64,000 bases of DNA from an uncultured Porphyromonadaceae bacterium (GTDB taxonomy: Bacteria > Bacteroidota > Bacteroidia > Bacteroidales > Barnesiellaceae_A), in NCBI GenBank assembly GCA_900538705.1, contig UPZG01000001.1, positions 620,001-684,000 of the forward strand, written 5' to 3'. The notes under the pieces were generated by a model. It saw only the letters and a list, made by a program, of their open reading frames with translations, did not search any database and was not told the origin of the DNA. This document shows positions 51,214-60,487 of this stretch, in pieces. The position numbers and the translations under genes are program-made. Position 1 is the stretch's first letter; every line of letters begins with the position of its first letter.

Positions 51214-52530
51214 TTATTCTAAGGTAATAGGGATGTTGTTATAAAATTCGAGCAGTTTACGGTTGAGTAAAGCCATATACTTGGCTTGTAAAGCCTCTTG
51301 TCGAGCTTGCAGCAGGTCGTTTTGTGCGCTTAGCATCTCGAAAGCATTTTTAATGCCGAGTTGGAATTGTTCTGATATCAGCTCGAAGGCATCGGCTGTA
51401 GCAAGTGCATTTTCTTGTGCTGCCCTATATTGTTCTTGCGCCGAGCGGGCATCGAGGAAAGAGCTCTCTATGGCATGAGCCAAATTGTTCTCTTTCTCCT
51501 CGCGGTCGTATGTGGTGTTGAGAGCCTCTATGCGGGCACGTGCCACGGCAGCGCGGGTGCGCCCGTTGTCATATAGCGGTAGAGTGAGGCTGATGCCTAT
51601 GCTCTCCCCGAAATTGGCCTTCATTTGGTCGCCCCAGCATCCGCCTCCCGAGAGAGTCCCTGTAGAAAGACCGGCTGTGAGCGAGATGGTAGGATAGTAA
51701 CCGGCTTGGGCTGATTTTATGTCGAGAGCGGCAATCTTTTCGGCTACGTAGCTTTGTTGTATTCCAGGCCAACTGTTCATGGCTGTAGTCAGTACGGTAC
51801 TGCGGTCGGGCAATGGCGCAAGTATATCGGCTTCATCAAAAGTGGGCGTGACGATGTCAAATGTAGTATCGAGGTCGATGTTGAGCAGTTGTTTCAACTC
51901 TACCAGAAGTAGGTCAGCTTGTGCAGCGGCGGTAACGACTTGGTAGCGGTCGTTGGCGCATTGGGCAGCCAATTGCGAGTAGTCGCTTTTAGAGATAGAC
52001 CCGGCTTCGAGCAATGCTTTGCCCCGCGCTTCTTGCTCTTCTGATACGACAAGCGATTGCTTGCATATATCGAGACTCTCGCGGGCATAAAGAATTTGCA
52101 GATAGGAACTTAAAATCTCCATTTCTGTTTCATATCCGGTCTCCTGTGCTGCAAGCTCTTTTTCTTCTCGAGACAGTCGCGAACTCTTGATGTCGTAGTA
52201 ACGTTGCCCTCCGTCGAAAAGTGTCCAAGAAGCATCTATGTGATATGAGCCATTGTATATGGCAGCTCTTTGTGAAGGGTCGTCGATATAGGGACTTTGG
52301 CTGTAGTCGTGAGCGGTACTGAACGATAATGATGGAAATAATTGTTCCTTGGCCTCTCGCAAATCTACCGCCGAGCTTTCTATCGAGAGTCTACTCTGTC
52401 CTATGCTGATGTTGTGTGCATAGGCATACTCTATGCATTGTTGCAGACTCCATGCATCGCTGCTGTCTTGAGCTGTGGCTGCAACAGCTGTGCAAGCAGA
52501 CAATATCACGATAAGTTCTTTTAATTTCAT
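51214..52530 (-). CDS. TolC-family outer-membrane efflux protein
   Basis: 438 residues with signal peptide (MKLKELIVILSACTAVAATA). Two OEP repeats with long helices (QQCIEYAYAHNISIGQSRLSIESSAVDLREA; PTISLTAGLSTG; AVARARIEALNTTYDREEKE). Forms the trimeric outer-membrane/periplasmic tunnel of the efflux machine. First gene of the operon that runs to 46152, preceded by a consensus promoter. Confidence 0.93.
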   Translation of the reverse strand: MKLKELIVILSACTAVAATAQDSSDAWSLQQCIEYAYAHNISIGQSRLSIESSAVDLREAKEQLFPSLSFSTAHDYSQSPYIDDPSQRAAIYNGSYHIDASWTLFDGGQRYYDIKSSRLSREEKELAAQETGYETEMEILSSYLQILYARESLDICKQSLVVSEEQEARGKALLEAGSISKSDYSQLAAQCANDRYQVVTAAAQADLLLVELKQLLNIDLDTTFDIVTPTFDEADILAPLPDRSTVLTTAMNSWPGIQQSYVAEKIAALDIKSAQAGYYPTISLTAGLSTGTLSGGGCWGDQMKANFGESIGISLTLPLYDNGRTRAAVARARIEALNTTYDREEKENNLAHAIESSFLDARSAQEQYRAAQENALATADAFELISEQFQLGIKNAFEMLSAQNDLLQARQEALQAKYMALLNRKLLEFYNNIPITLE

Positions 52531-52557
52531 GATAGACTAATCTTTTTATTGACTACG

Positions 52558-52589
52558 CAAATGTATTGCCCGGTATGCCTGTTTGCAAA
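52558..52589 (-). promoter_or_regulatory. Promoter of the efflux/two-component operon
   Basis: On the minus strand TTTG (52589-52586), exactly 20 bases, TACATTTG (52565-52558). Predicted start near 52551, about 20 bases before ATG 52530. Confidence 0.78.
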
Positions 52590-52791
52590 AAATAATATAC
52601 TAACTCAGAGTGGTTTTTCGACCAACTGGCATTATTAATCTTTATTTGGCCAGAATTATCGACGAATTGCAGTGGAGTACCGCTTAGTATGAATAGGCAA
52701 TAGAGGGTTAGAACCTGGGAAAATCATATAGTCAAAGCTCCATCTATAAAAAGCAGATATTAGAGACGGTTTGTTGTAGGGTAAAATAAAA
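52590..52791. other. Short gene-free stretch
   Basis: About 200 bases between the efflux promoter and the transporter terminator. No gene, RNA or repeat is recognised. Confidence 0.5.
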
Positions 52792-52826
52792 TCCCCGAGC
52801 TACGGCTTATTACCGTGGCTCGGGGA
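52792..52826 (-). terminator. Terminator of the AspT-like transporter gene
   Basis: A 14-bp stem (TCCCCGAGCCACGG paired with CCGTAGCTCGGGGA, one G-T pair) and a 7-base loop, followed on the minus strand by TTTTATTTTAC. Located 22 bases after the stop. Confidence 0.87.
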
Positions 52827-52848
52827 GATATGAAAAATAGTTGTTGAC

Positions 52849-54519
52849 TTATGCAAAAGCAAGCACGAGGATTTGTGCTGTAAGTACGCGCAAGAACATG
52901 GAAAGTGGATATACGGTAGAGTAGGCTACTGCCGGAGCATCGTTGTTGGCAACCTTGTTGCTATAAGCAAGTGCTGGTGGGTCGGTATATGAACCGGCCA
53001 TTAAGCCCGAGAGTGTATAATAGTTGAGCTTGTAATATCCACGTCCGAAGAGACCAACAACAAGTAACGGGATGAAAGTGATGAGGAAACCCCATAATAT
53101 CCACATCAAACCGCCTGACTTGACTGTTGCTACAAACTCACCACCGGCTCCTATACCTACGCTGGCAAGGAACATACAGATACCTACTTCACGCAGCATC
53201 AGGTTGGCACTCGTTGAGGTATATGTAGTCAGACCCATTTTATAGCCATAGCGTCCTATCAGGATGGCTATGATAAGCGGTCCACCGGCCAATCCCAATT
53301 TCAGAGGTACTGGCATGCCTGGTATGGCAAATGGAATGCTACCGAAGACGATACCAATCAGTATACCAATGAATATGGTGAAGATGTTCGGCTGATTGAG
53401 TCGTTGCATCGAGTTACCCAATCGTTCGGCTAGTCGTTCTATATCTTCTATCTTACCTACCACGGTAAGGCGGTCACCTACTTGCAGCGATAGGTTGGGG
53501 CTTGCCAACAGGTCGACACCTGCACGGTTTACACGGGTAACATTTAGCCTGTAACCCATGCGTAACCGGAGTGAACCTATTTTGCGACCGTTGAACTCCT
53601 CTTTCGACACAAGAATACGGCGCGATACCACCGGAGCCGGTATCGATTTCCAGTCCATCTCTACCTTAGGTCCAATAAAGGCACTTAATGCCTCCTCGTC
53701 GGGTTCTGATAGTACGGTGAGCAAAAGGTCGTTTTGCTCGATGGTTACATCTGAGTTGGGAATAATTATGTCGTCATTGCGTTTGATACGCGATACTACG
53801 AAGTTTCGATTTATCATCAGTCCGAGGTCGCTGAGTGTACGCCCTACGATGAGTTTGTTTTCTACCTTGTAAGTAATCACATGCGGGATGAGCAAACTGT
53901 CGGCATTCTCCTTTTCTATTTTAGCCGTTTCGTCGGCATATTTTACATGGAATACAAGGCGTACCAATATCATGGCTAAAATAATGCCTATAACACCTAA
54001 GGGGTAAGCCACGGCGTAACCCAGGGCTATCTTAGGAACTTCGGTAATGATACCATCTTGATAAAGTTGTGTAAGAGCCTGTTCGGCGGCACCAAGACCC
54101 GGCGTATTGGTTACAGCTCCCGAAAGTATTCCTACCAGCATAGGCATCTCTATGCTACCATCGAGGAAGTATATTGCCAATGTGACGACAATATTGAGTG
54201 CAATAATAGCCATGGCAAGAAAATTGAGCCGGATACCCTCGTGCTTAAACGATGAGAAGAAACCGGGCCCTACCTGCATACCTATTGAGAAAACAAATAA
54301 TATAAGACCGAACTCTTTCATAAAATTGAGTATCGGTGCGTCGATTGTCAGTCCGAAGTGACCCATCAGGATGCCAACGAATAAAACGAACGTTACACCC
54401 AATGATACTCCGAAAATTTTAACCCTGCCCAAAAGTACTCCGAGCGCTATTACCAACGCATACAAGAACGCCGCGTGTGCAATAGAAGTACCAGTGAACA
54501 GTTCTCCAATCCATTCCAT
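52849..54519 (-). CDS. AspT/YidE/YbjL-family putative transporter
   Basis: 556 residues. Five N-terminal helices, then two TrkA-C (RCK_C) domains (about 200-375), then five or six C-terminal helices. Repeated glycine/alanine-rich helices such as MLVGILSGAVTNTPGLGAAEQAL and LSGLMAGSYTDPPALAYSNK are the family hallmark and show internal duplication. The family includes aspartate:alanine exchangers, but most Bacteroidetes copies are uncharacterised, so the substrate is unknown. It stands alone with its own promoter and terminator. Confidence 0.9.
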   Translation of the reverse strand: MEWIGELFTGTSIAHAAFLYALVIALGVLLGRVKIFGVSLGVTFVLFVGILMGHFGLTIDAPILNFMKEFGLILFVFSIGMQVGPGFFSSFKHEGIRLNFLAMAIIALNIVVTLAIYFLDGSIEMPMLVGILSGAVTNTPGLGAAEQALTQLYQDGIITEVPKIALGYAVAYPLGVIGIILAMILVRLVFHVKYADETAKIEKENADSLLIPHVITYKVENKLIVGRTLSDLGLMINRNFVVSRIKRNDDIIIPNSDVTIEQNDLLLTVLSEPDEEALSAFIGPKVEMDWKSIPAPVVSRRILVSKEEFNGRKIGSLRLRMGYRLNVTRVNRAGVDLLASPNLSLQVGDRLTVVGKIEDIERLAERLGNSMQRLNQPNIFTIFIGILIGIVFGSIPFAIPGMPVPLKLGLAGGPLIIAILIGRYGYKMGLTTYTSTSANLMLREVGICMFLASVGIGAGGEFVATVKSGGLMWILWGFLITFIPLLVVGLFGRGYYKLNYYTLSGLMAGSYTDPPALAYSNKVANNDAPAVAYSTVYPLSMFLRVLTAQILVLAFA

Positions 54520-54607
54520 TGTTACTATGATTTATTTTTAGTCTACTCTTGTCAATAAAGCTGTCTGCCTCTTTATTATGGAAAACGAACCTTTCTGAAA
54601 TTTGCCG

Positions 54608-54639
54608 CGAAGTTAACAAAATTTCATATGCCATACAAG
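54608..54639 (-). promoter_or_regulatory. Probable promoter of the AspT-like gene
   Basis: CTTG (54639-54636), 20 bases, TAACTTCG (54615-54608) on the minus strand; one mismatch to TAnnTTTG. Predicted leader about 80 bases. No gene is seen between here and 54846. Confidence 0.5.
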
Positions 54640-54846
54640 TAATAAAGAAGTTAAAAATAGAGGAGTGTTTTTTATCTATAGCCCAGAGGTGGTTTATAAT
54701 ATATGCTAAGTCTCAGTAGCCGCACAATGTTCTTATCGGTAGGTATACACGCATTCTCCCTTGTGAAGGATAGCCAAGTGCGTTTGCATTTTATGTTTGA
54801 TAATTAGACGTTTGTATGAATTGCGAAAATATATGCCCGCATTAAG

Positions 54847-54878
54847 TTTCGTATTACCTCTCTCTTGTACTATCTTTG
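54847..54878 (+). promoter_or_regulatory. Promoter of the HAD phosphatase gene
   Basis: TTTC (54847-54850), 20 bases, TATCTTTG (54871-54878). The -7 element is exact and the -33 is one base off. The start near 54885 leaves about 12 leader bases and excludes the TTG start at 54876. Confidence 0.65.
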
Positions 54879-54896
54879 CACCTGCTAATAGAGAAG

Positions 54897-55556
54897 ATGA
54901 AACAGATAGTTATTTTCGATTTAGACGGTACGTTGCTCAATACTATCGACGACCTTGCCGCAGCTACAAACCACGCACTTACTTCTTGCGGGTATCCTAC
55001 CCATCCGGTATCGGCATATCCTTATTTTGTAGGCAATGGTATAGATAAACTTTTTGAACGGGCACTACCACCCGAGGCGCGCAGCACTGCCGAGGTTGCT
55101 CGTATGAGGAGCTTTTTCGTGCCCTATTATAATACTCACTGCGATGTGTATACGCGCCCATACGATGGAATAGTAGAGCTTCTGCAACGTTTACAGCAAG
55201 TCAATATTTCCATGGCCGTGGCTTCTAACAAGTATCACGAAGCTACATGCCATCTGATAAAGGAATATTTCCCCGACATAACTTTTGCTGCGGTGTGTGG
55301 ACAGCGTGAAGGTATACCTAAGAAACCCGATCCTGCTATTGTCAATACTATTTTGGCCGAGGTTGGCGTACAGACAGCCAATGCACTTTACGTCGGCGAT
55401 TCAGGGGTAGATATGCTTACAGCCCGCCATGCTGGTGTCGAGTCGGTGGGTGTTACATGGGGATTTCGTCCTGTCGAAGAATTGCAGCAAGCCGGAGCTT
55501 GCCATATAGCCCACAATGTGGCCGAGTTGTGGCGTTATGTGGAAAGTGGTAAGTAA
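54897..55556 (+). CDS. gph: HAD-superfamily hydrolase, phosphoglycolate phosphatase-like
   Basis: 219 residues. HAD motif I IFDLDGTLLNT (nucleophile Asp), motif II VASNKY, motif III Lys in KKPDPAIV and motif IV VGDSGVDM are in order; a helical cap lies between motifs I and II. This arrangement and length match Gph, which removes phosphate from 2-phosphoglycolate, but related HADs (PpaX, sugar phosphatases) look alike. ATG 54897 is chosen because it follows the promoter; the longer frame has a TTG start inside the -7 box. Confidence 0.85.
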   Translation: MKQIVIFDLDGTLLNTIDDLAAATNHALTSCGYPTHPVSAYPYFVGNGIDKLFERALPPEARSTAEVARMRSFFVPYYNTHCDVYTRPYDGIVELLQRLQQVNISMAVASNKYHEATCHLIKEYFPDITFAAVCGQREGIPKKPDPAIVNTILAEVGVQTANALYVGDSGVDMLTARHAGVESVGVTWGFRPVEELQQAGACHIAHNVAELWRYVESGK

Positions 55557-55730
55557 TAAAATCTCATCTTTATCCCCCTAATAATATTGGCCATAAAGTC
55601 GCCGGTTGCAACATGATTGGTATGAGAGCCAACGGGGACTGATAACATCTGACTACAGTGCCGATTGTGTTACATCGTGTACATACGGTAAGGAGAGAGT
55701 ATCTATTGTCTTGAAGATAACGCTACCCTT

Positions 55731-55762
55731 TTTGGCAATATTCCCAACTTTTTTTATATTTG
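55731..55762 (+). promoter_or_regulatory. Promoter of the lipoprotein gene
   Basis: TTTG (55731-55734), exactly 20 bases, TATATTTG (55755-55762). Predicted start near 55769, leader about 80 bases. Nothing else is recognised in 55557-55730. Confidence 0.75.
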
Positions 55763-55848
55763 CACATACAGGATACGAATAATAGCACTCCTGTAGAGTT
55801 TTGTATCTCTCCTTTCTTTGAGAATTGTTAACATCTAATACTTGTCGT

Positions 55849-56412
55849 ATGGAAAAGATAATATGCTTGGCATGTCTCTCGCTACTATTATTGGCGGGCT
55901 GCCGTACACACAAAAGCGCCCCAGTAGCATCGGTCTATGAAGGTGCAACCGATACTGTTTTCGAGTGGAATGCCGTGAAGCCCATGACTGCTACTGCTAT
56001 GCCTCCTGTGATAATCTACAAGACCACGCGCGATTACAACAACAATGTGCCTGTGATACTCAATGCCGCAGGTACACAAATAGTCTCTTTCCCCGACCCG
56101 TCAGATTTGCGTCGCGGCGATAGTTTCTCTACTCCTACCCAGCTCGATGGCGGATACCTTTTGGATAACCGAGGTATCAGTAAAAACACAGCTTTTCTCG
56201 ATTATACCTACGAGCAATATGCTGCGCTCGATACGATACCATCGCTCGATGAAATGATGCGCCATGTCATCGATAAAAAACCTATTGTCGAGATGTGGTA
56301 TTGCGGACAAGTAACGCAATATCAGGACAAAATAAAAGAACTCAATGAACTTATAGCAAGAGGCTTCCCAGGCTGTACCAAAGTAGTGGGATGTTCTAAA
56401 ACAACGCGATAG
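55849..56412 (+). CDS. Predicted lipoprotein of unknown function
   Basis: 187 residues. Signal peptide with lipobox (MEKIICLACLSLLLLAGC, acyl-Cys at 18), then a flexible segment. The mature part has PVIIYKTTRDYNNNVPVILN, VSFPDPSDLR, LDGGYLLDNRGISKNTAFLDYTYEQYA and ends with GFPGCTKVVGCSKTTR. I do not have a family name; the FPDPSDL...LDNRGI pattern suggests a conserved small Bacteroidales family. ATG 55849 is preferred over the TTG at 55825. Monocistronic. Confidence 0.78.
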   Translation: MEKIICLACLSLLLLAGCRTHKSAPVASVYEGATDTVFEWNAVKPMTATAMPPVIIYKTTRDYNNNVPVILNAAGTQIVSFPDPSDLRRGDSFSTPTQLDGGYLLDNRGISKNTAFLDYTYEQYAALDTIPSLDEMMRHVIDKKPIVEMWYCGQVTQYQDKIKELNELIARGFPGCTKVVGCSKTTR

Positions 56413-56434
56413 GGTGCTGTAGTAAGTATAGACA

Positions 56435-56477
56435 GACACAGGCCGACGCAAAAGTATTTTTGATGTCGGCCTGTGTC
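56435..56477 (+). terminator. Terminator of the lipoprotein gene
   Basis: A 13-bp perfect stem (GACACAGGCCGAC/GTCGGCCTGTGTC) topped by an inner 5-bp stem, followed by GTTTTATTAT. Located 22 bases past the stop. Confidence 0.85.
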
Positions 56478-56586
56478 GTTTTATTATAGGGCGTTTCCTT
56501 GTATGAAGTTATAATCATGCTTTCTTAGCTCAATGAGCCTTCTGCAAAATGTCCCTTCGTTGATTGTGTGAGTATTTACGAAAAGA

Positions 56587-56622
56587 AGAAGTTCCAATAG
56601 TCGTTCGACTATTGGAACTTCT
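56587..56622 (-). terminator. Terminator of the M16 peptidase gene
   Basis: A 17-bp perfect stem centred on TT (about 56604-56605), followed on the minus strand by TTCTTTTC. It lies 28 bases past the stop at 56650 and faces the lipoprotein terminator. Nothing is seen between the two. Confidence 0.8.
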
Positions 56623-56649
56623 CGTATTGTTTATGTAGTTAAGATTGTG

Positions 56650-59478
56650 TTACTTGGCTTCGCCAGACATAACTACTTCTGTGCAATTTTCATTTCCGGT
56701 AAAGAGTGAGCGGATGAAGCTGTTCAGTTCGTAGGGAGTGATAGATTCCAAAGCTTGCTTGTAGCCTACATGAGAGTTGATACCAACTGAGTGATTGCGC
56801 AGAACTGTTTCCCAGTAGCTGTTTTCGCGTTGGTTGTTGTCATACTCTTTGAGCATATACTCTTTTACTTTGTTGAAGTCTTTTTCGCGTACGCCATTCT
56901 TCGCAACTTTCATCAGTTCGGCTTTGGCACGGTCGGTGAGGTGGTCTTGTTGTTCTACGTTGGTGTCGAAACCAAAGAGGAACATCCACTCATCGTTGGT
57001 GGCAGAAAGACTGGCTGATGTACCTACGCCGTAGGTTCCACCCTCTTCCTCACGGATGGTTTCGGTGTAGACGATGTCCATGATTTGTTCGAGCATCGAC
57101 ATCATGATGTCTTTACGCAGGCTGTATTTCTCTATACCGTGGTAGATAACATATACTGTAGAAGCGGGATTCTCCATAGGTATGGTGAAATCGTTGGTGA
57201 TTTTACCATTGGCATATATTGGTGTTATATTGGCTGTCTCGCGCTCTGTGGTTGCGGGGAGCGAAGCAATGTATTTTTCTACGAGCGGTTTCAGTTCCTC
57301 GGGTTTGAACGAACCAATGAAGTTGAACGTATAGTCGGCGGCATTGGCTGTGCGTTCTTTGACGATTTCGAGGATGCGGTCGTAGTTGGCGGCATCAAAG
57401 TCTTCGGCTTTCTCCATCGAGAAGAGCGGGTTATGACCGTACATGGTGTTGCGTAACGAGTCGGTGAAGATAAAGCGGGGTGCGGCAGCATAGCTGGCGA
57501 GCATGTTCTTTATCTGGTCACGGTTTACGGCATATACCTCTTCGTCTTTACGGATGTCGGTGAAGGTGAGGTAAACGAGTTGGAGCATTGTCTCTACATC
57601 TTTCACGGCACATGATGCCTCTACATCTTCGGTGAATGTGTTCAACGAAAATCCCGAGCTGGCTTTCTTGCCGGCAAGAGCTTTTTGTAAGGCTGTCGAA
57701 GAGAAATTACCCAGTCCGCCTACTTCATACAGCATGGGCAGTGCTTTCAGGTTTGCGGCATCGTTGTTGCCGTAGAGTGTTTTACCGCCTTTGCTGACGG
57801 CTACCATCAGAATTTCGTCGTCTTTGAAGTCTGTGGGTTTCAATACAACGCGTACACCGTTAGAGAGTATCCATTCTGTGGTGCCCGGCAGGCTGCCTTC
57901 CATTTCGGCAATGACGCGGCCGGCAACGGGTTCGTTGGCGATAAGGGGCTCGTTAGAAACTTCGTCAACGTAGGCTGTTATCTCTTCTGCTTTTACTTCG
58001 TTAATGGCTGCAAGGGCTTCTTCTTTGGTAGGATATGTGATTCCTTCTTTCTCGGGGCCCGTTACGCATATAACTACGTTACTGTCGTTAATGATTTCTT
58101 CGATGTATTGGTTTACAGCCTCAAGGGGTATTTGAGGAGCTATACCTTGCATCAGTTGATATTCCATCTCTATACCGGGAATGTATCCGCCATCAATAAA
58201 GTGGCGTATATATTCGTTGGCATATTGTACATTACGGCGGTTGTTACGTTCGTTGTAAAGGTTTTCGTATTGTGCCAACAGGTCGGCTTTTGCGCGGTCG
58301 TATTCGGTGGCGGTAAATCCGAAGCGGTTTACTCTTTCGGCTTCACGCATAAGGCCTTTTAATCCTTCGGTGACTTTGCCTTCTTCTACTGTGGCAGAGA
58401 GAGAGAATGCGTCTTTGGTAACAGCTATACCGTAGAGGTGACCGTCGTAAGCATAAGCACCCATAAACGGAGCATTGGGCTTATTGGTGATTTCACGGAA
58501 ACGGTTGTTGAGCATAATGCTTGCTACAGACTCTACATAGTCGTTTACAACGCCCATCATGGTGCCTCGTAGTTCTTTGGGCATGGGTTCGTGTTTGAAG
58601 TTAATATCTACACCTGTAGATGTAGCTTCTTTGTCACTACCTACGACATAGATAGGCTCTGCGTTATCGGGTACGGTATAATAGATACGCTCTGCAGGAT
58701 TCTCGGGCATCTTGATGGGTGAGAAAAGTTCTTTGATGCGAGCTTCCATTTTATCTACATCGATGTCGCCGATAATGATAATTCCCTGGTTGTCGGGGCG
58801 ATACCATTTGTGATAGTAGTCACGCAAGTCTTGGTAAGCGAAGTTCATCACTACATCCATTGTACCAATTGGCAAGCGATTGGCATATTGGCTTCCGGCA
58901 AACATGGCGGGTAATATTTTTTCTATTATACGCCAGTTGGCATCGTTACGAGTACGCCATTCTTCGTGTATGACGCCGCGCTCGTTGTCTATCTCGTCAT
59001 CTTCAAGAGAAATGGCGCATGACCAGTCGTGTAATACAAGAAGACAAGAGTCTACCAATGCGGGGTTGGTAGTGGGGACATTAGATATGCGGTATACTGT
59101 CTCGTCGAAGCCAGTGTATGCATTGATGTCTGTACCGAATTTTATACCGTTATGTTCAAGATAATTGAGCATGGTTTTACCGGGGAAATGTTCCAATCCG
59201 TTGAAGGCCATATGCTCGAGGAAGTGGGCCAAACCGCGTTGGTTTTCTTCTTCAAGAATAGAACCTACGCGTTGTGCGATGTGAAATTCGGCTCGGTTTT
59301 TAGGTGTCTCATTGTGACGAATGTAGTAGGTGAGTCCATTGTCGAGAACACCATAACGAACTTGCGAATCGATGGGCAATTGTTGCGTCATCGGATTTTG
59401 CTCTTGAGCTACGGCTGGCATAGCAAGTGCTATGATAGCGATTGCCAAGAAACTCTTTAATGCTTTTACGTTCATCAT
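56650..59478 (-). CDS. Secreted M16-family (pitrilysin-like) metallopeptidase
   Basis: 942 residues with signal peptide (about 1-24, MPAVAQEQ). Two M16 halves. The N-terminal half carries the inverted zinc motif HFLEH (His85, Glu88, His89) and the downstream Glu in ERGVIHEEW; the C-terminal half is the inactive-type domain (from about 520, LSNGVRVVLKPTDF). Members of this PqqL-like group degrade peptides in the periplasm or at the surface. The length is usual for the two-domain fused form. It follows the XRE gene by 34 bases; no separate promoter was seen. Confidence 0.92.
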   Translation of the reverse strand: MMNVKALKSFLAIAIIALAMPAVAQEQNPMTQQLPIDSQVRYGVLDNGLTYYIRHNETPKNRAEFHIAQRVGSILEEENQRGLAHFLEHMAFNGLEHFPGKTMLNYLEHNGIKFGTDINAYTGFDETVYRISNVPTTNPALVDSCLLVLHDWSCAISLEDDEIDNERGVIHEEWRTRNDANWRIIEKILPAMFAGSQYANRLPIGTMDVVMNFAYQDLRDYYHKWYRPDNQGIIIIGDIDVDKMEARIKELFSPIKMPENPAERIYYTVPDNAEPIYVVGSDKEATSTGVDINFKHEPMPKELRGTMMGVVNDYVESVASIMLNNRFREITNKPNAPFMGAYAYDGHLYGIAVTKDAFSLSATVEEGKVTEGLKGLMREAERVNRFGFTATEYDRAKADLLAQYENLYNERNNRRNVQYANEYIRHFIDGGYIPGIEMEYQLMQGIAPQIPLEAVNQYIEEIINDSNVVICVTGPEKEGITYPTKEEALAAINEVKAEEITAYVDEVSNEPLIANEPVAGRVIAEMEGSLPGTTEWILSNGVRVVLKPTDFKDDEILMVAVSKGGKTLYGNNDAANLKALPMLYEVGGLGNFSSTALQKALAGKKASSGFSLNTFTEDVEASCAVKDVETMLQLVYLTFTDIRKDEEVYAVNRDQIKNMLASYAAAPRFIFTDSLRNTMYGHNPLFSMEKAEDFDAANYDRILEIVKERTANAADYTFNFIGSFKPEELKPLVEKYIASLPATTERETANITPIYANGKITNDFTIPMENPASTVYVIYHGIEKYSLRKDIMMSMLEQIMDIVYTETIREEEGGTYGVGTSASLSATNDEWMFLFGFDTNVEQQDHLTDRAKAELMKVAKNGVREKDFNKVKEYMLKEYDNNQRENSYWETVLRNHSVGINSHVGYKQALESITPYELNSFIRSLFTGNENCTEVVMSGEAK

Positions 59479-59512
59479 TTGTGGTTTTATTAAAGGTTAG
59501 GTTTTGTATTCT

Positions 59513-59725
59513 TTATTTCGTTTCGGGACGATATTCGAGAATGTCGCCAGGTTGGCAATCGAGCTCATGGCATATAGCTTCGAGCGTCGAGAAGCGTATG
59601 GCTTTGGCTTTCCCCGTTTTTAGAATAGACAAGTTGGCGGGGGTTATCTCTATGCGTTCCGAGAGTTCGTTGAGCGACATCTTGCGCTTGGCCATCATTA
59701 CGTCAAGGTTTACTATGATAGGCAT
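59513..59725 (-). CDS. Small XRE-family HTH regulator
   Basis: 70 residues, almost entirely a Cro/CI-type helix-turn-helix: MAKRKMSLNELSERIEITPANLSILKTGKAKAIRFSTLEAICHELDCQPGDIL. This YozG-like type commonly pairs with DUF2975 membrane proteins, as here (9 bases downstream of one). It probably regulates its own operon, with the membrane protein as possible sensor or antagonist. Physiological signal unknown. Confidence 0.88.
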   Translation of the reverse strand: MPIIVNLDVMMAKRKMSLNELSERIEITPANLSILKTGKAKAIRFSTLEAICHELDCQPGDILEYRPETK

Positions 59726-59734
59726 GTTGTCGTT

Positions 59735-60382
59735 TTAGATGGTTAATTCCTGTTCTTCTTTGAGTTGCTGCGCAATTCCGAGTATCTCGGTGAGTAGGAT
59801 AAGTATGACAGCTGTCACCAACGACTCGCTGATGCGCGGATAGCAAACGGTGTATTGTGCCAGTTCTATATGGTTGCCATAATACCATGTAGGCAGGTAG
59901 GAAGCGAGAAAAAACAGAATGTAAGAGAGTAACATACTGTATGAAACGCGTCGTAGTTGCTTGATGGCCGGGGCGTTCATGAGTCCATGGCGGGCTATGA
60001 TGGGTACCGACTTGATGACACTGATAACGTAGTAGATGGCACAAGCCACAGCAACCAACGATATGATGGCATTGATGACTGTTATTACCGGCGAAAGCTC
60101 TGTCTCGGGGAGGAAATAGATACCTTCCCGTTTTATATCTATATAACCCAATAACCCGTGGTCGCTCTGCTGCATTTGCATGAGCTCTTCCTTGGGGGTT
60201 ATTTCGAGGCATACGGGGTAGGGCGTATAACCGAGCTTATCACTGAAAAGTTCTTTATTGCTGTTTAAGCCCAGTATTATGCCGGTAGCCATATCGTAGC
60301 ATAGGGGAACTATGAGCAGTATCCCTATGATGGCCGATAAAACCATTATCTTTCTTTGCGGATCTTTTATTATCATAAGCAT
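59735..60382 (-). CDS. DUF2975 membrane protein
   Basis: About 215 residues with four hydrophobic segments (about 10-35, 95-120, 140-160, 180-200) and a periplasmic loop after the first. The end LLTEILGIAQQLKEEQELTI is typical of DUF2975. The 60388 start is GTG; ATG 60382 or 60376 is preferred. It pairs with the XRE gene, an arrangement I recall as widespread in Bacteroidetes and Firmicutes but of unproven function. Confidence 0.78.
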   Translation of the reverse strand: MLMIIKDPQRKIMVLSAIIGILLIVPLCYDMATGIILGLNSNKELFSDKLGYTPYPVCLEITPKEELMQMQQSDHGLLGYIDIKREGIYFLPETELSPVITVINAIISLVAVACAIYYVISVIKSVPIIARHGLMNAPAIKQLRRVSYSMLLSYILFFLASYLPTWYYGNHIELAQYTVCYPRISESLVTAVILILLTEILGIAQQLKEEQELTI

Positions 60383-60413
60383 TGGCACTGTTGGGTGGCT
60401 TCGTTTGCTATTG

Positions 60414-60445
60414 CAAAGGAAACTCTTTTTTGTGAAAGATGCAAG
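60414..60445 (-). promoter_or_regulatory. Probable promoter of DUF2975-XRE unit
   Basis: CTTG (60445-60442), 20 bases, TTCCTTTG (60421-60414) on the minus strand; one mismatch in the -7. Predicted start near 60407. Confidence 0.5.
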
Positions 60446-60487
60446 AAAAACAATATTTTTTTATTGAAAAACGATATTTCGTCTAGT

